From Obelidium mucronatum (Eukaryota; Chytridiomycota; Chytridiomycetes; Chytridiales; Chytriomycetaceae), in NCBI GenBank assembly GCA_025765595.1, contig JAIVFH010000030.1, forward strand, positions 272,707 through 336,706: DNA of 64,000 nt, written 5' to 3'. Position 1 is the stretch's first letter, and each line of letters begins with the position of its first letter. Shown one piece after another: positions 33,802 through 44,236 of this stretch. The notes under the pieces were generated by a model that was not told the origin of the DNA, did no database searches, and saw only the letters and a program-made list of their open reading frames with translations. A program made the position numbers and the translations under genes.

Positions 33802-33928
33802 TGAAATGCGCGATTGGGGGAATCAAGGTAACCCTAACCCGTAACAGGCATGACTTGTAAGTTCCACAGGATCTGAAAATATTCTCTCTCATCATAAAAG
33901 CACTTTGTACATTGAATTCCAACATAGG

Positions 33929-35544
33929 TTATTTAAAATTTATTTGGAAGTTCAGTTGCTTTGCAAACTTTGCAGTCCGTTTATCCATCAGGAATCTTGG
34001 ATCTTCCAGCAACAATGTTAAAACTTTCGTGAAATCGGACTCACTAGGAAGACCGAAATCATTGCCACCCACAGCTTTGGCGTGTTTTGAAGCCGTTAAA
34101 CAGATGTGAAAAGCTTCGTTGTTGTTGGCTGATGGATTAACTCGTTTATCACACAGCAAAGATGAAACAGCACGATGATCGCCCTTTCCAGAAGCAATGC
34201 GTAAAGCTTGATTATTGCAATCTGATGGATCAACCAAGGGGTGCTGCATGAGGCGTTCCAGGACAAGACGGTTCTTGTGATATACTGCGTCGCGAATGGC
34301 TTTGTTTCGATTGACGCTCGGATCCACGTATCGATGAGCCAGGAGTAAATTCAAAACATCCAAGTCTCCAGAAAATGCTGCGATTTGCACCGAGTCATTT
34401 GAATTATAACGCGATTTCGATTCCAGGATCGCCCAATAGAAACCGGACTATTTCGGCATGTCCGCGCTCACATGCTACCACAAGGGCGGAGTTTTTTTGG
34501 ACTAACTCCACTCTCAACAAGGAATTCCACCAGCGCCAAATGATTGCCGAGACAAGCCTCGGTAAGACAAGCCACAACAAAAGGATCTGTTGGGTCAAAA
34601 TTGACACGATGGTCAGCCAAGAGAAGCCTCGCAACCTCCACATGACCATCTGCACAAACTGCCATAAAACTCCCATCCGAATCGTCAAAAATAACTGATG
34701 GGTCCACCCGCGGATCGAGAAGCAAAAATTGGACAATGTCCACACACCCACTTTGGCTTGCTTCGCGTATGCAGAGGTTATTGTTTGCTGACGGATCCAC
34801 AGCTGGAGAGGACGCTACAAGAACTTGGGCAGTTTCTAGATGGTCAAAGAGGCATGCATTCCGAATATATTCATTATCTTTATAGCAAGGATCGACGCGT
34901 GGATCTTGAAGAAAGAACTCAACAATTCGAGTATGTCCGCACTTCGTGGCCCATTTGAAGGCTGTGCTCTCATCAGGATGAAGACTTGGATTTGCCGCCA
35001 TCACCAACTTCACAACATCCAATATGTTGCATCTTACAGCCCAAATCAACGACCTTTCATTGCTTGCATCTATTCGATAGTGTTTGTTGGAAAGGAGTGT
35101 TTGAATGCGACGAACAGCTCTAGAGTCTTCAAGATTCCATCTTCCCGGCCACATTGGATAGACAGCAATATCACCCGATAACCATGTGCACATCCATTCT
35201 GAAGGTTCGGTCCATTCATGTACGCAGAGGAGGTTCCCGTATATCACTGCTTGGTAATTGAATGGCATTGATTGATAGCCAGCATTGTAGAGACCCGCAT
35301 CGTTCAAGTAGTCCCAGAGTGAAGCAGAATTTGATAAATTTAGCTGATGCTCGAAGTGTTTGCGGGCAAAGTAGAAGCTGTGGAAGATGGCTTTTGTAAA
35401 CAATGGACTGGCGAGAGCAACAGCTACCACGCTTGAATCGATAGGTAAATGGACAATAATCGATGAAATGATTTCGTCCGGAAAAGAGGTGATGGAAATG
35501 TAGGCGGAGAAGGGTCTCATTCTGAAAGCAAATCTGTTGGCCAC
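33929..35544 (-). pseudogene. F-box-like/ankyrin protein, frame-broken
   Basis: Full-length paralogue of the intact 16264-17889 gene: F-box-like start (FPDEIISSIIVHLPI) near 35500, then ankyrin repeats to a stop at 33929. Two shifts separate the frames, each one extra base: one in a run of seven T (34492-34498, plus strand) and one near 34415. Removing neither is justified from this sequence alone. About 150 bp near 35240-35395 are identical to the paralogue. The gene start lies about 130 nt from the target duplication of the KDZ transposon. Confidence 0.75.
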
Positions 35545-35675
35545 GCATAAGCGAGAAGTGCCGACTCTCTCAAAGGAAGGTGCAGAAAAATCTGCTGCGA
35601 CAGTTTAATTTTTGTATAGAATTAAATGCCGTTGTAGTTTCGTAAGTGATAGATACTAGCTTACTCTTTCCTTGA

Positions 35676-35683
35676 GTTTAGCC
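35676..35683. repeat. target-site duplication, left
   Basis: GTTTAGCC directly outside the left TIR; identical to 42716-42723 outside the right TIR. Confidence 0.85.
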
Positions 35684-35726
35684 CACCTGGTCTTTTTAAG
35701 TCGTATGTTGGATAAACAAAAAATTA
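35684..35726. repeat. left TIR of the KDZ element, outer part
   Basis: Forty-three bases matching the complement of 42673-42715 with one difference (A/G). The remaining 50 bases of the TIR lie at 36787-36836, after the inserted 1060-bp element. Confidence 0.85.
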
Positions 35727-36786
35727 TCACTCACGTTTCGAATCGTGAGTCTCTACAACCTTAATTCTGAGGAGACCAGAAATCCTGGGCATTTTCTCGC
35801 AATCTGATTGGTTCCCACCCTCAACCGAGTCTGATTGGCTCCCAACCTAATGTGTTTTTTCCAACCCAAACTTCCCTTCGAAACTTCATCACATATATTT
35901 ATAACATTAACACATTAAAATAAACTGATTCAACGGTGGTCTTTTTTAGGATTGCGCTGTGTAATGTCTTCCAATTAAAGAAAACACATCAACTCAACCA
36001 CACTCAGACTATCTACCAACCTGCGATGATCCTGACTCCAGGCTTGTCGAGTTGGACGCATTACGCTGCTTCCCAGTCATTGGTAGTTGTCCTTCTCTCT
36101 TCCCATAATCCCATCTAACTCCTGCTATTTGTCAAGCTATATGGAAGACACCACTGCGTAACTGGGTTTGATCCTGTTACCGTCCACCCAATCACGCCGT
36201 TGCTCGCTCGGTTTGATGAATTCCAGTTGGGGAATGCAGTGGCTTGTGTGACACTGACAACTGTCGTCTCAGGCGCCTGGATGTGCTTGCCTGCTCCACG
36301 TTTTTGGCCCCTACCACAGTTATCCACCTCCAAAGTGCCCCAGTCACGAATCAAGTCTAAGCTACATTGTTAGGGTTAATTGTCAAACTGGTAAGTTTTC
36401 AAATGATGTGGTTGTATTCCCCTTCTCATTCTTGCATTAAACAGGAACGACTCATGTTTGGCGCATTCGAGATAAGGCTGCTTTTGCAGCTTTCAATTTA
36501 AAGCCAAGTCCAGCAATCTGTAAACAAGTCATTCCTGGCTCAAGCCACGCTACCTTCTGCCAAGGATCTAGCCAGGTTTGCTCTGCTATTTTGGTCCAAA
36601 GATTCCTGGACGCGGTATAGTTACCCCATTTTCTTTGTTTGCTTTAATTCTTGCAGTTTCGTGATTGTGATGTAATATAAAGGTGATGCCCGAAATCAAT
36701 CCGACATTGGAGGTTTATTTGATTCACACTTAATAAAAAAGTATAGAGGTGTGAGTGCCCCTACAGTGAACTCACTGGACTTTGCA
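35727..36786. mobile_element. 1060-bp non-autonomous element, copy 2, inside the KDZ left TIR
   Basis: Same length as 28544-29603 and identical wherever I compared them. The uninterrupted right TIR shows what the target looked like before insertion (TTA|TTTTATC). Removing exactly 1060 bp restores it with no base gained or lost, so the element entered between A and T without a target duplication. That supports a Helitron-like rather than a cut-and-paste mechanism. Confidence 0.75.
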
Positions 36787-36836
36787 TTTTATCTCACTGA
36801 TTGTTCATCAGCCTCAAAATGAGACTCAAAATGAGA
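36787..36836. repeat. left TIR of the KDZ element, inner part
   Basis: TTTTATCTCACTGATTG... matches the complement of 42623-42672 over about 50 bases. It includes two copies of a CAAAATGAGA motif on each side, a possible transposase-binding repeat. Confidence 0.8.
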
Positions 36837-36852
36837 CAACAAATATCCCGCC

Positions 36853-39800
36853 ATGTACAACAAGAGAGCCACTGCACCCACCGCTTCCAGACCACGCACC
36901 CGCCGCACCCGCCGCACCCGCAAAGGATGGCAACCGCCAATGGATCCAGTGCACCACATGGACCAGGACGGCGAGCCTACCAACCTGTTCGGACCAAGCA
37001 TCGTTGATGAAACCCGCCAAGCTGAGTTGCGTGCGTTCATCAAAGAGCGTGAGGAAATGGAGGAGCTGGCGCAGCAGGCTGCTGCTGCCGCTGCGGCTTC
37101 CGCAGATGCTTCAGCTGGGTTTGATGGCATGGACTTTGACGATGACTTCGGTAAGTGCCTCCCTCACCTGAACCTCTTTTGTATACTGTTTTTATTTTTT
37201 GCATGAGCTGAGGCTCCCTTCAAGCACTCTTGCCCTTTGTATCTCCTTTCCTTCCTCCACTTGTATCCAACCTGTACTAACTTCGGCTCAAAAAGCAGTT
37301 TCCACTCCTGTTGGTCCTTCAAGCCCCCAACTGTCCGCATCGGATGAAGCAGCTTCTGACAACGATAATGTTGGCGACCGACCTACCGAAGATGGCTTGG
37401 ATGACTTCGAGGATGACTTTGAGATGCAGTCAGACATTCGGGAAATCCTTGGACTGCCACCTCTTGGGCCTAATCCTGAGACAAGTTCTTATGCTGAGAA
37501 GCGAAGGTCCTTCTTTGGAAGGTTTCGGTCTGCCAAGCCACACTTGGTTCAAGGTCTTGCGTGCTACCTGACAAGTGATTTGCTTGGCCGCACGTGCTCT
37601 AGGACAAGTTGCGACACACCAGCCACCTTTAAGTGCCACACATGTATGGCCACATCCACTACAGCACACATCTTCTTCTGTCAAGACCACGCTATCCTGC
37701 ACCAGTGGAACAATACCTGTCATCGACTTGGGAACAACTTGGACAAACCTCCACCTGCAAGAATCACCGAAGGCTCTGTAGTACGCAACAAAAAGATCCA
37801 GTGCTGCCAAAAGGCAAAAGGTGGAGGGCACTTAATGCACCTTCATTCTTTGACTGGGATTGAACAAGTCATGTTGGTTCAGTGCGACGAGCATTATGAT
37901 TGCACCGAAGTTGTCAAAGTTTTGATACGAGACTTTGGGTTCTTTCCGTCCCGGCTCCAGAACCCAAGTGAGCCACATATTTTATTTCTTTTGCTTTTGT
38001 GTTAAGTTGTTTTTATTTTTAGCTCGTGCATTTTCAATTCAAATGTTAGCACTGGGGCTGAAGTTTCAATCTGCAGGAGTCTCTTATCAATGTTCAGCAG
38101 AAGTCTTCATGGGGGATGACTTCAAGAATGTACGATGGCTGAATGTTTATGAACCCTACATGGACGCAGTTCGGCAGTATGCAACGGTGATGCACTCAGT
38201 GCATCATGGACTCTTCACTAATGACATTGAACGTGAGCTGGGGTTGGTGATGCAGCAGTTCAACCAAGAGTGGTGTCTGGGAATGGATGTTTGTCCTGCG
38301 TGTATTGGCGGATCTTCACCAAAAGGACCTCTTGCTCATGTGAGTTTGTTTTTTTCCGAAATTTTTTTTTCTGATTTGGTTTATCGCAGACGATGGACGG
38401 GTTCGAATCAGCAAATAAAAAATCAGTGGAACAAGGAGGTGGAGGAAATCACGGAGTCTTCGAATTTGCAAGGGCATGGTTCAAACAGACAGTAGTGACA
38501 GACTACGTGAGGGACAGTTCAAAGTCCAAAGCTGGGAAACTGGGTTGCGAAGCTCAACACAAAGCCGGAACTGAGGGAGGGTCATCAAATGGAAAGGATG
38601 TTGACCGAATAATTCATGTGGACTGTGCAGCTCACGGAGTTGTTCATCGTATATACGGTACTTATTTTGTTTATTTTATTTTTGTCGGTCTATTTAATAA
38701 AAAAAATTAAATAGATGCTAAAGGTGGGGAGCGGCTTATATACGCTGACGATGTTATGAATTGGCTGATGACGTTTGGCCGTGTTGTTATCTTTGGGTAT
38801 GATATCGCTTGCAAACTGCTGTCACATTGGCACCACTATGGCCTTTGGACCACCCTTTCAACCGCTGCTCTGATTATTCTGTTTATTCCGGGTATGCATG
38901 TTTATGCTCATGGTAAGGACTGCCAATGTTTGTTTGGCCCTCGGGTAATTATGGGATTGGGTCTATCAATGGACGGGGAGGGACATGAACAAGTCAATGC
39001 AACATTATCACGAAGCATTGGTTTGACACAGCGGGAAACTACGGAGAATCGCGAGATGGACATTGTGCTGGTTGTTTCACATCACAATCAAGGGAAGATA
39101 CGTACTTTTGCAGCATGGACCGCTGGGAAGCTGGCTTTGGCAAGTGCGGGATTGAAGGGCTTGTTGGCTTTAACTCCGGTTGTGGATGAGTTAAAGCTGG
39201 AAGAATCTTCTTACAAAAATGTAGTTGTGCGCACAACAGATCTACGCCAGCGCCTTCTGAGCACATCTGGAACCGGAGTGGCATCAACAAGAGAGTCTCT
39301 GCGTGAAAAGATTGATGCCATAGCCCGAACTATCCTGGCTGTTGAACGTCATTTGAAGTCCGCACCTGGTACCAAGATGGCGGCAAGGTTGAAGAGTGCC
39401 TTGTCATCGTCATTTGTGGCATTCTACAGGCTTGCTGCTGAATACAATGGTGATAATTTTTGGTTTTTGGTTGACTTGGTTTTTTAAATTTTAATTTTTT
39501 TGGTGTTGGCAGATTTAGATCCATCAAAGCCTTCTCTCAACTTTGCCACTGTTAAAAAAGAGCTAGTTACTACTTCGGAAACTATGGATTCCAATAATGT
39601 CAAGTTGATGGTCACTCTATATTGGCGGCATTGCGAGGATGTTTACCATCACTTGAACTACTTGCAAAACACAATTGACTACTTCGATAACAGGGCCAGA
39701 ACTTATTGGAGGAAGGTTAGGGGTTTGTTGGATATTGATGGGGCAGTGGGATCAGTGATTCTTGAGAGGGATCGTCTTGCCTTGTTGCATATTGTTCGGA

Positions 39801-39952
39801 GGAGAGTGTTGGTGGAGTCTACTTATGCAAATGCCGCAAGAGACATATTTGAGGACAGTGTAGGAATAATGAATCGTGAACATTTGAAGCAAATTGGTGA
39901 CATGTTTTCTGCACATGTGTCTTGTCTTGGTGGGCAGAATATGCGTACGTAA
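36853..39952 (+). CDS. KDZ (Kyakuja-Dileera-Zisupton) transposase
   Basis: Six exons inferred with GT-AG introns near 37150-37295, 37969-38021, 38341-38390, 38656-38714 and 39450-39512. The N-terminus is charged and Ala-rich. A cysteine cluster (CSRTSCDTPATFKCHTC, FFCQDH) near 37600-37690 corresponds to the zinc-binding cluster that accompanies KDZ transposases. The catalytic region shows MDGFESANK, HVDCAAHGVVHR, YDIACKLLSHWH, PGMHVYAHGKDCQCLFGP and GLGLSMDGEGHEQVNATLS, the conserved order of the superfamily with acidic residues in DGFE, YDIA and DGEG. The C-terminal third is helical. Stop at 39952, tail to tail with the accessory gene. All exons are open, so the transposase may be functional. 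Confidence 0.85.
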
Positions 39953-40151
39953 GAGTGTCTGTCTTGGGCTTTGGCGGAATATACTGGTGTGAGAGTCCAG
40001 AAGAAGAATAAATGCATTAGTTTATAATTGACTTTGAATTTAAGTTTATTTTTTTTAGGTCTATCTTATCCTCCGCCAAAAAAAAAAGAAACAAGCAAGC
40101 TAAAAAAGGAAAACTAACCGAAACCGCATCAAAGTCACATCAGCGCTAATC

Positions 40152-42148
40152 TTATCTGTAAATAGGAGGCACTCGGCCCCTCTTCCTTCTTTCCATGCCT
40201 GAAACTGCAGTTAGTGTCCTTTTTCGTTTGAGCTTCAATTCATCAAGCATTACCCCACCATTGCTTTCCCCCTTCTCGCTTTCCCCTTGCAGTCCCTCCC
40301 TTTCATGGTCCTTTTGTTTGGTTGCAAGCGCATTTGTCTTCGCTGCCTCCTCTAAACATGACTCTGGGTGCGTTGAACACAGTTGCTCCGCAGCCATTGG
40401 TAAGCTCTCAATGTCCACAAAAACAACACTAGTCTCGTCAGAATTCTCATTCCTTTTATCTTCTTCTTCCTCAATCTCCTCATATCCAATCCCGATGTCC
40501 GAGCTGGCATCACCACCTTCAGCAGGAGCAGCACCATCACCACCTCCAGCATAGGCTGCTATGGGCTTCAGCTTAAAGTTAATGCTGCTTTTCAATCTTT
40601 GAAGCATTGCACACTCCTGGTAACAATGATAAGTATGAAAGCATACAATTGCTCGTTCCACGGCTAACCTTTAGTGTCATCTTCTTATAGTGGTCCACAG
40701 GAATCGGAAACCGCTCCATCGAAAGGCCGTAGTAACCCTTGGGAGTCATCAATTTGGATAATGGGAACTTTGTCGCCCGATGAGTTATTCCATGTGTTTG
40801 GAGGGCCATGTTCAAGCGTTCAAGGAGCATAGCATTCACAAGGACTCTCTGTGAAATCACATCCATCGGATTCTTTGCAGAAATTGCTTGTGATTGGGTT
40901 TGTTGTCTTTTGCTTTCTCGTGCCTGCTCAAACGCCACTAATACAGGGACTCGAGTTTCCGGTACTTTCAGCATGTCACGACTGACTGCTTTGGTAAACT
41001 TTCCAACACTTGAGCTCTCTGTGTGTCCTGTTTTAGTGTTGTAAAACCATCCAATATGCTGCACGTCATGGTTTGTGTCTTTTGCAAGGTTAGAGATCTT
41101 ATTTTTTTGGCGGGGGCGGAAACTTAACTTACCCAAAAGCTTAAGCAATTCAATAACATCGGTTTTGATTTCCCTCTCTTCTTTAGCAACTTCTTCATCT
41201 GTCATTTCCACGAATCTGTCTGAATTGTTCATTTTCTCTTTCTCTGCCACAAAGAAATTCCACAATTCAACGTGTTCATCCAGTCTTCTCTCTTCAACCA
41301 CATGGTAAAATGATTTTCCGAATTTTTTTATATTGTCTTGTTCCCATTGCTGGAAGTTCAATGGTTTGTAGTTGGGGTCGAGAGCAAGTTGTGTTCGGTT
41401 GTGTTCTTCAAATAAAAATACATTTTGCATAACGTTAGTAACTGTCTTTCTTATTTCCTTTTCTTTACCTTGCACATGTTGGCCAGCCCATTTTCGATAA
41501 ATGGTGTACGCTGAAGCCAACGGTTTCTCGCGCAACTTTGCAGGTGCCATCCGTTGTGCTATAACAATAGGCTCTTTTCCTTTATTTGATGAAGTTGTGT
41601 TGATGTTTTCAACAGCTGTTGCACTTTGAGCATGACGATTGCTTGCGGCTTGATCATTGCTTGTGGCTTGATCCAGAAGGGTTTGTAGCTTGATTCTCTC
41701 CTCTACAGTTAAAACAACCCGACCACCATCCTTTTGTAAAGATGTGGAGTTTCGAATTTGGTCTTGTATTGTTTGAATGCCATCATTGTTTGCATTCATG
41801 GTTGAAGCATCGAGTCCACTTGAGCCAGAACTAATCCCCCCACCATCAGTATGCTCCACTGCTTCTGAGTTTATTTTTTTGGTCATTCGGCGAATGAATG
41901 TCTGTACAGGTAAATGCGAGAGTCATTAGAGTGGTCAGCAGTCAACACCTGTCAAACATCACTACACTAACATCAACAACAGCAATATCCTTTCCAAACT
42001 GCTGTGAATAGTTCTGTCTTGCTTTCAGATATGCCTTTTGCGCTCTTACACCCCGATTCTCTACAGCGTACAATAGTATTCTTTGCTCCTCATCGGTAAG
42101 AGCATTTTCGCCACGTCCAAGTACTTTTTCTTTTCCCTGCTTTGTCAA
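40152..42148 (-). CDS. accessory protein of the KDZ transposon, unknown function
   Basis: Three exons inferred: from about 42148 to 41963, from about 41904 to 40672, and from about 40613 to 40152. The product is about 620 residues, mostly charged and helical. The N-terminal piece (LTDEEQRILLYAVENRG, RQNYSQQFGKD) could be a small helical DNA- or protein-binding domain. The middle (KLREKPLASAYTIYRKWAGQHV, FQQWEQDNIKKFGKSFYHV) has many aromatics. The C-terminus is acidic then strongly basic (KLKRKRTL, ERRKRGR), as in a nuclear protein. It lies within the TIRs and converges on the transposase. No family is recognised. The start is uncertain: the open frame begins without ATG and an upstream exon near the SINE insertion (ATG about 42190) is likely. 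Confidence 0.7.
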
Positions 42149-42179
42149 GCATCAGTTTTTGAAATACTTACACATGCTG

Positions 42180-42198
42180 TTTACCATGACGGACACTT
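42180..42198. repeat. SINE target-site duplication, left
   Basis: GTTTACCATGACGGACACT, 19 bp, identical to 42542-42560. Confidence 0.8.
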
Positions 42199-42541
42199 TT
42201 TTTTTTTTGGTTTCGATGTGAATGTATTTTGTAATTAACACTTTGTCGAACAACTACTTCTCCCCAATTTCTCAGAACAGTATAGTTAGGCCCGGCTCAC
42301 ATTCTGGACAGCAAGTGACTTTGCACCCCAACCCCCCTTGTAGACCTCCCGTCTACTTCCTCTTTTTTCTTGGGCACCTTCCACTCTACTCTGTAGTTCA
42401 GAAGTGCAGGTCTCCTTTGAGGGCTCCTGAACTACCACCAACTTCATTTTTTGGTTCCACCAGGGTTTGAACCGGGAACCTGCAGCACATCGGCATCAGG
42501 TCTTAACCACCTGAGCCATTGATCCCCGTTTACCATTCCCC
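42199..42541 (-). mobile_element. tRNA-derived SINE inserted in the KDZ element
   Basis: Minus-strand element of about 343 bp bounded by a 19-bp direct duplication. On the minus strand it starts with a tRNA-like head containing an A-box-like TGGCTCAGGTGG and a B-box-like GGTTCAAACCC (near 42455-42520), continues with an unrelated body, and ends in an A-tract (a run of about a dozen T on the plus strand at 42198-42209) next to the duplication. tRNA head, A tail and long target duplication are the marks of LINE-mediated retrotransposition. It sits at the 5' end of the accessory gene. Confidence 0.75.
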
Positions 42542-42560
42542 GTTTACCATGACGGACACT
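42542..42560. repeat. SINE target-site duplication, right
   Basis: Second copy of the 19-bp repeat that flanks the SINE. Confidence 0.8.
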
Positions 42561-42622
42561 GTTTACGTATGTTTTTCCGTTTGTTTATGTTGTCAGTCTT
42601 GTTTTTTTAGCTTTTTATTTTA

Positions 42623-42715
42623 TCTCATTTTGAGTCTCATTTTGAGGCTGATGAACAATCAGTGAGATAAAATAATTTTTTGTTTATCCAACATACGACC
42701 TAAAAAGACCAGGTG
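42623..42715. repeat. right TIR of the KDZ element
   Basis: Uninterrupted 93-bp terminal repeat; its complement matches the two left-TIR pieces and shows the sequence of the left TIR before the 1060-bp insertion. Confidence 0.85.
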
Positions 42716-42724
42716 GTTTAGCCA

Positions 42725-42728
42725 CCCC

Positions 42729-42759
<31 letters not shown>

Positions 42760-42768
42760 AAAAAAAAA
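42725..42768. repeat. C-run followed by A-run
   Basis: About 25 C followed directly by about 19 A, one base outside the right target duplication of the KDZ element. The complement is a G-run able to form quadruplexes. Run lengths are probably approximate in any assembly. Confidence 0.85.
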
Positions 42769-42780
42769 CGTCCCCACACA

Positions 42781-44091
42781 CTAATTGTAAGCCAAAAGAG
42801 CTTTGCACAGCTTCGAAGCAGCCGCAGATGGCGACGGATTTGATCGTGAAACCCGAGCCGCTAATCTCTGTGCAAGCGACTTGTCCAATACAATTCGCGA
42901 GTCATTCGCCAACATCAGCGCTATTCCCAGAGAGTTGTAATCAACTGCTGTTTTCAACGCGTAATTATCATGTGTTGAAGGATCGACTCGCGGGTCCCGC
43001 AACAACAGCTCAACTACTTGAAAGTTTCGTTTGTAAACCGCAAGCCGCAGCGCCACGTTATCCAAGAAGGATGGATCCACGCGCGGTGATTCCAGGAACA
43101 AGCGCGTGATTTCATGGAATCCGAGGTGAATTGCGGTAAGCAGTGGCCAATCCGAGGGAAGCGTGGGATCAGGAAATTCTTGAAAATAATAATCCGTGTA
43201 AAACCCATTGTGGTCCATTGGGTTGACGCGGGGATGGTTGAGGAGTAACTCTACTATTTCAATATTCCGGTATTTGACTGCTGCCGAAAGTGGGTAATTC
43301 GGATTCATTGAAACAAACATGTTGTAGTTGTTGTTGTAGACGGGCGAGGGGTCAACACGAGGATCCTCCAGCAATAGTTTGACCATTTCAGTACGATCAG
43401 ATTCACAAGCAAGACGTAAAGCCAGGTTTTGTCGATCTGACGGATCAACTCTCTTGTCCTTGAGAAGTCTCTTGAATAGATCAGTGAGCCCTCTTGACAC
43501 AGCGAGAATCACAGCGGTGTTCTCGATATCGGATGGATCGACCCGTGGATCATCCAGCAGCAAATATGTCAATTCAAGAGCACGCCAGTTGATGGACCAG
43601 CGCAAGATCCTGTTTGAACTGACGGCAGGATCAAAGTCCTCTGTGTCTCGAAACAGTCTTTGGACCATTTTGGTCATTGAAGGGGCTCCTTGCCGTGACC
43701 ACATGTTTTCAACTTTGACCTCTGAGAGAGTCCACCCTTGTCCTGTAGATGGTTCAGCTAGCACTTGGCCGTAGAAAGCAGCTTGATAGTTGAGTGGGAG
43801 GATGGTCCAGGATCCTTTTTCCTTCACTGTTTCAGTAAAAGTACAAAAGTCGGTCATGGTTGATGCAGCGAAGGAGTAAAGGATGTGGTCTCGAGAGAGC
43901 GAGATGTTTGTGTACACAAATGGAGCAAGGACATGCTTAGAAGCCAAGCCGATGGATCTCAAATTAAAACCAGTAATTGGGATCTTTAGAAGGATTTCTC
44001 GGATGAGCTCAGTTGGGAGGTCGGAAATGGTAAATTGGTTTCTCATATATTGTTTTTCTAATAAAAGTTCGGGTATGCTTTTTTTATGCAT
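42781..44091 (-). CDS. F-box-like/ankyrin repeat protein
   Basis: Intact 436-codon frame without introns. The F-box-like motif (SDLPTELIREILLKIPI...GLASKHV) is at residues about 20-55, followed by the linker typical of the family (ILPLNYQAAFYGQVL) and about seven ankyrin repeats (LLLDDPRVDPSD, RLLKDKRVDPSD, LLLEDPRVDPS, LFLESPRVDPS, LLLRDPRVDPSTHDN). The C-terminus is Ser/Ala-rich. The stop lies about a dozen bases from the C/A homopolymer tract next to the transposon, so the insertion did not reach the coding sequence. Role inferred as interaction adaptor. Confidence 0.87.
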   Translation of the reverse strand: MHKKSIPELLLEKQYMRNQFTISDLPTELIREILLKIPITGFNLRSIGLASKHVLAPFVYTNISLSRDHILYSFAASTMTDFCTFTETVKEKGSWTILPLNYQAAFYGQVLAEPSTGQGWTLSEVKVENMWSRQGAPSMTKMVQRLFRDTEDFDPAVSSNRILRWSINWRALELTYLLLDDPRVDPSDIENTAVILAVSRGLTDLFKRLLKDKRVDPSDRQNLALRLACESDRTEMVKLLLEDPRVDPSPVYNNNYNMFVSMNPNYPLSAAVKYRNIEIVELLLNHPRVNPMDHNGFYTDYYFQEFPDPTLPSDWPLLTAIHLGFHEITRLFLESPRVDPSFLDNVALRLAVYKRNFQVVELLLRDPRVDPSTHDNYALKTAVDYNSLGIALMLANDSRIVLDKSLAQRLAARVSRSNPSPSAAASKLCKALLAYN

Positions 44092-44236
44092 GTGAAGTCG
44101 TTGCTGAACCTGCCTTTGAAGCTGCTTGAGACCCCTTCACTGACTTTGCAGTAACCTTCTTCTTTCTCGCACCCATCCAAAGGAATTCCAAGTTCAAGCA
44201 ACGCGTGTCTTAATTTTTTGGACGTCGGTTTAATAT

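Larger units (their letters stand above)
35684..42715. mobile_element. KDZ-class DNA transposon, 7.0 kb, complete
   Basis: Flanked by the 8-bp direct repeat GTTTAGCC (35676-35683 and 42716-42723). Its terminal inverted repeats start CACCTGGTCTTTTTA and run about 93 bp: left 35684-35726 plus 36787-36836 (interrupted by a 1060-bp insertion), right 42623-42715, with one mismatch seen. Contents are a KDZ-type transposase (36853-39952, plus) and a convergent accessory gene (40152-42148, minus), plus a SINE insertion at 42199-42541. Without the two insertions the element would be about 5.6 kb. Intact TIRs, target duplication and long open frames suggest recent activity, although the left TIR is now split. 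Confidence 0.85.

Noticed and set aside
42440..42520. A functional tRNA gene on the minus strand
   Set aside because: A- and B-box-like sequences are present, but the 5' and 3' ends do not pair as an acceptor stem and the T-stem has a mismatch. The 19-bp flanking duplication and A tail make it a SINE.
42725..42768. Telomeric or rDNA-associated repeat
   Set aside because: It is a pure C-run plus A-run, not a repeated telomere unit, and coding genes continue on both sides.
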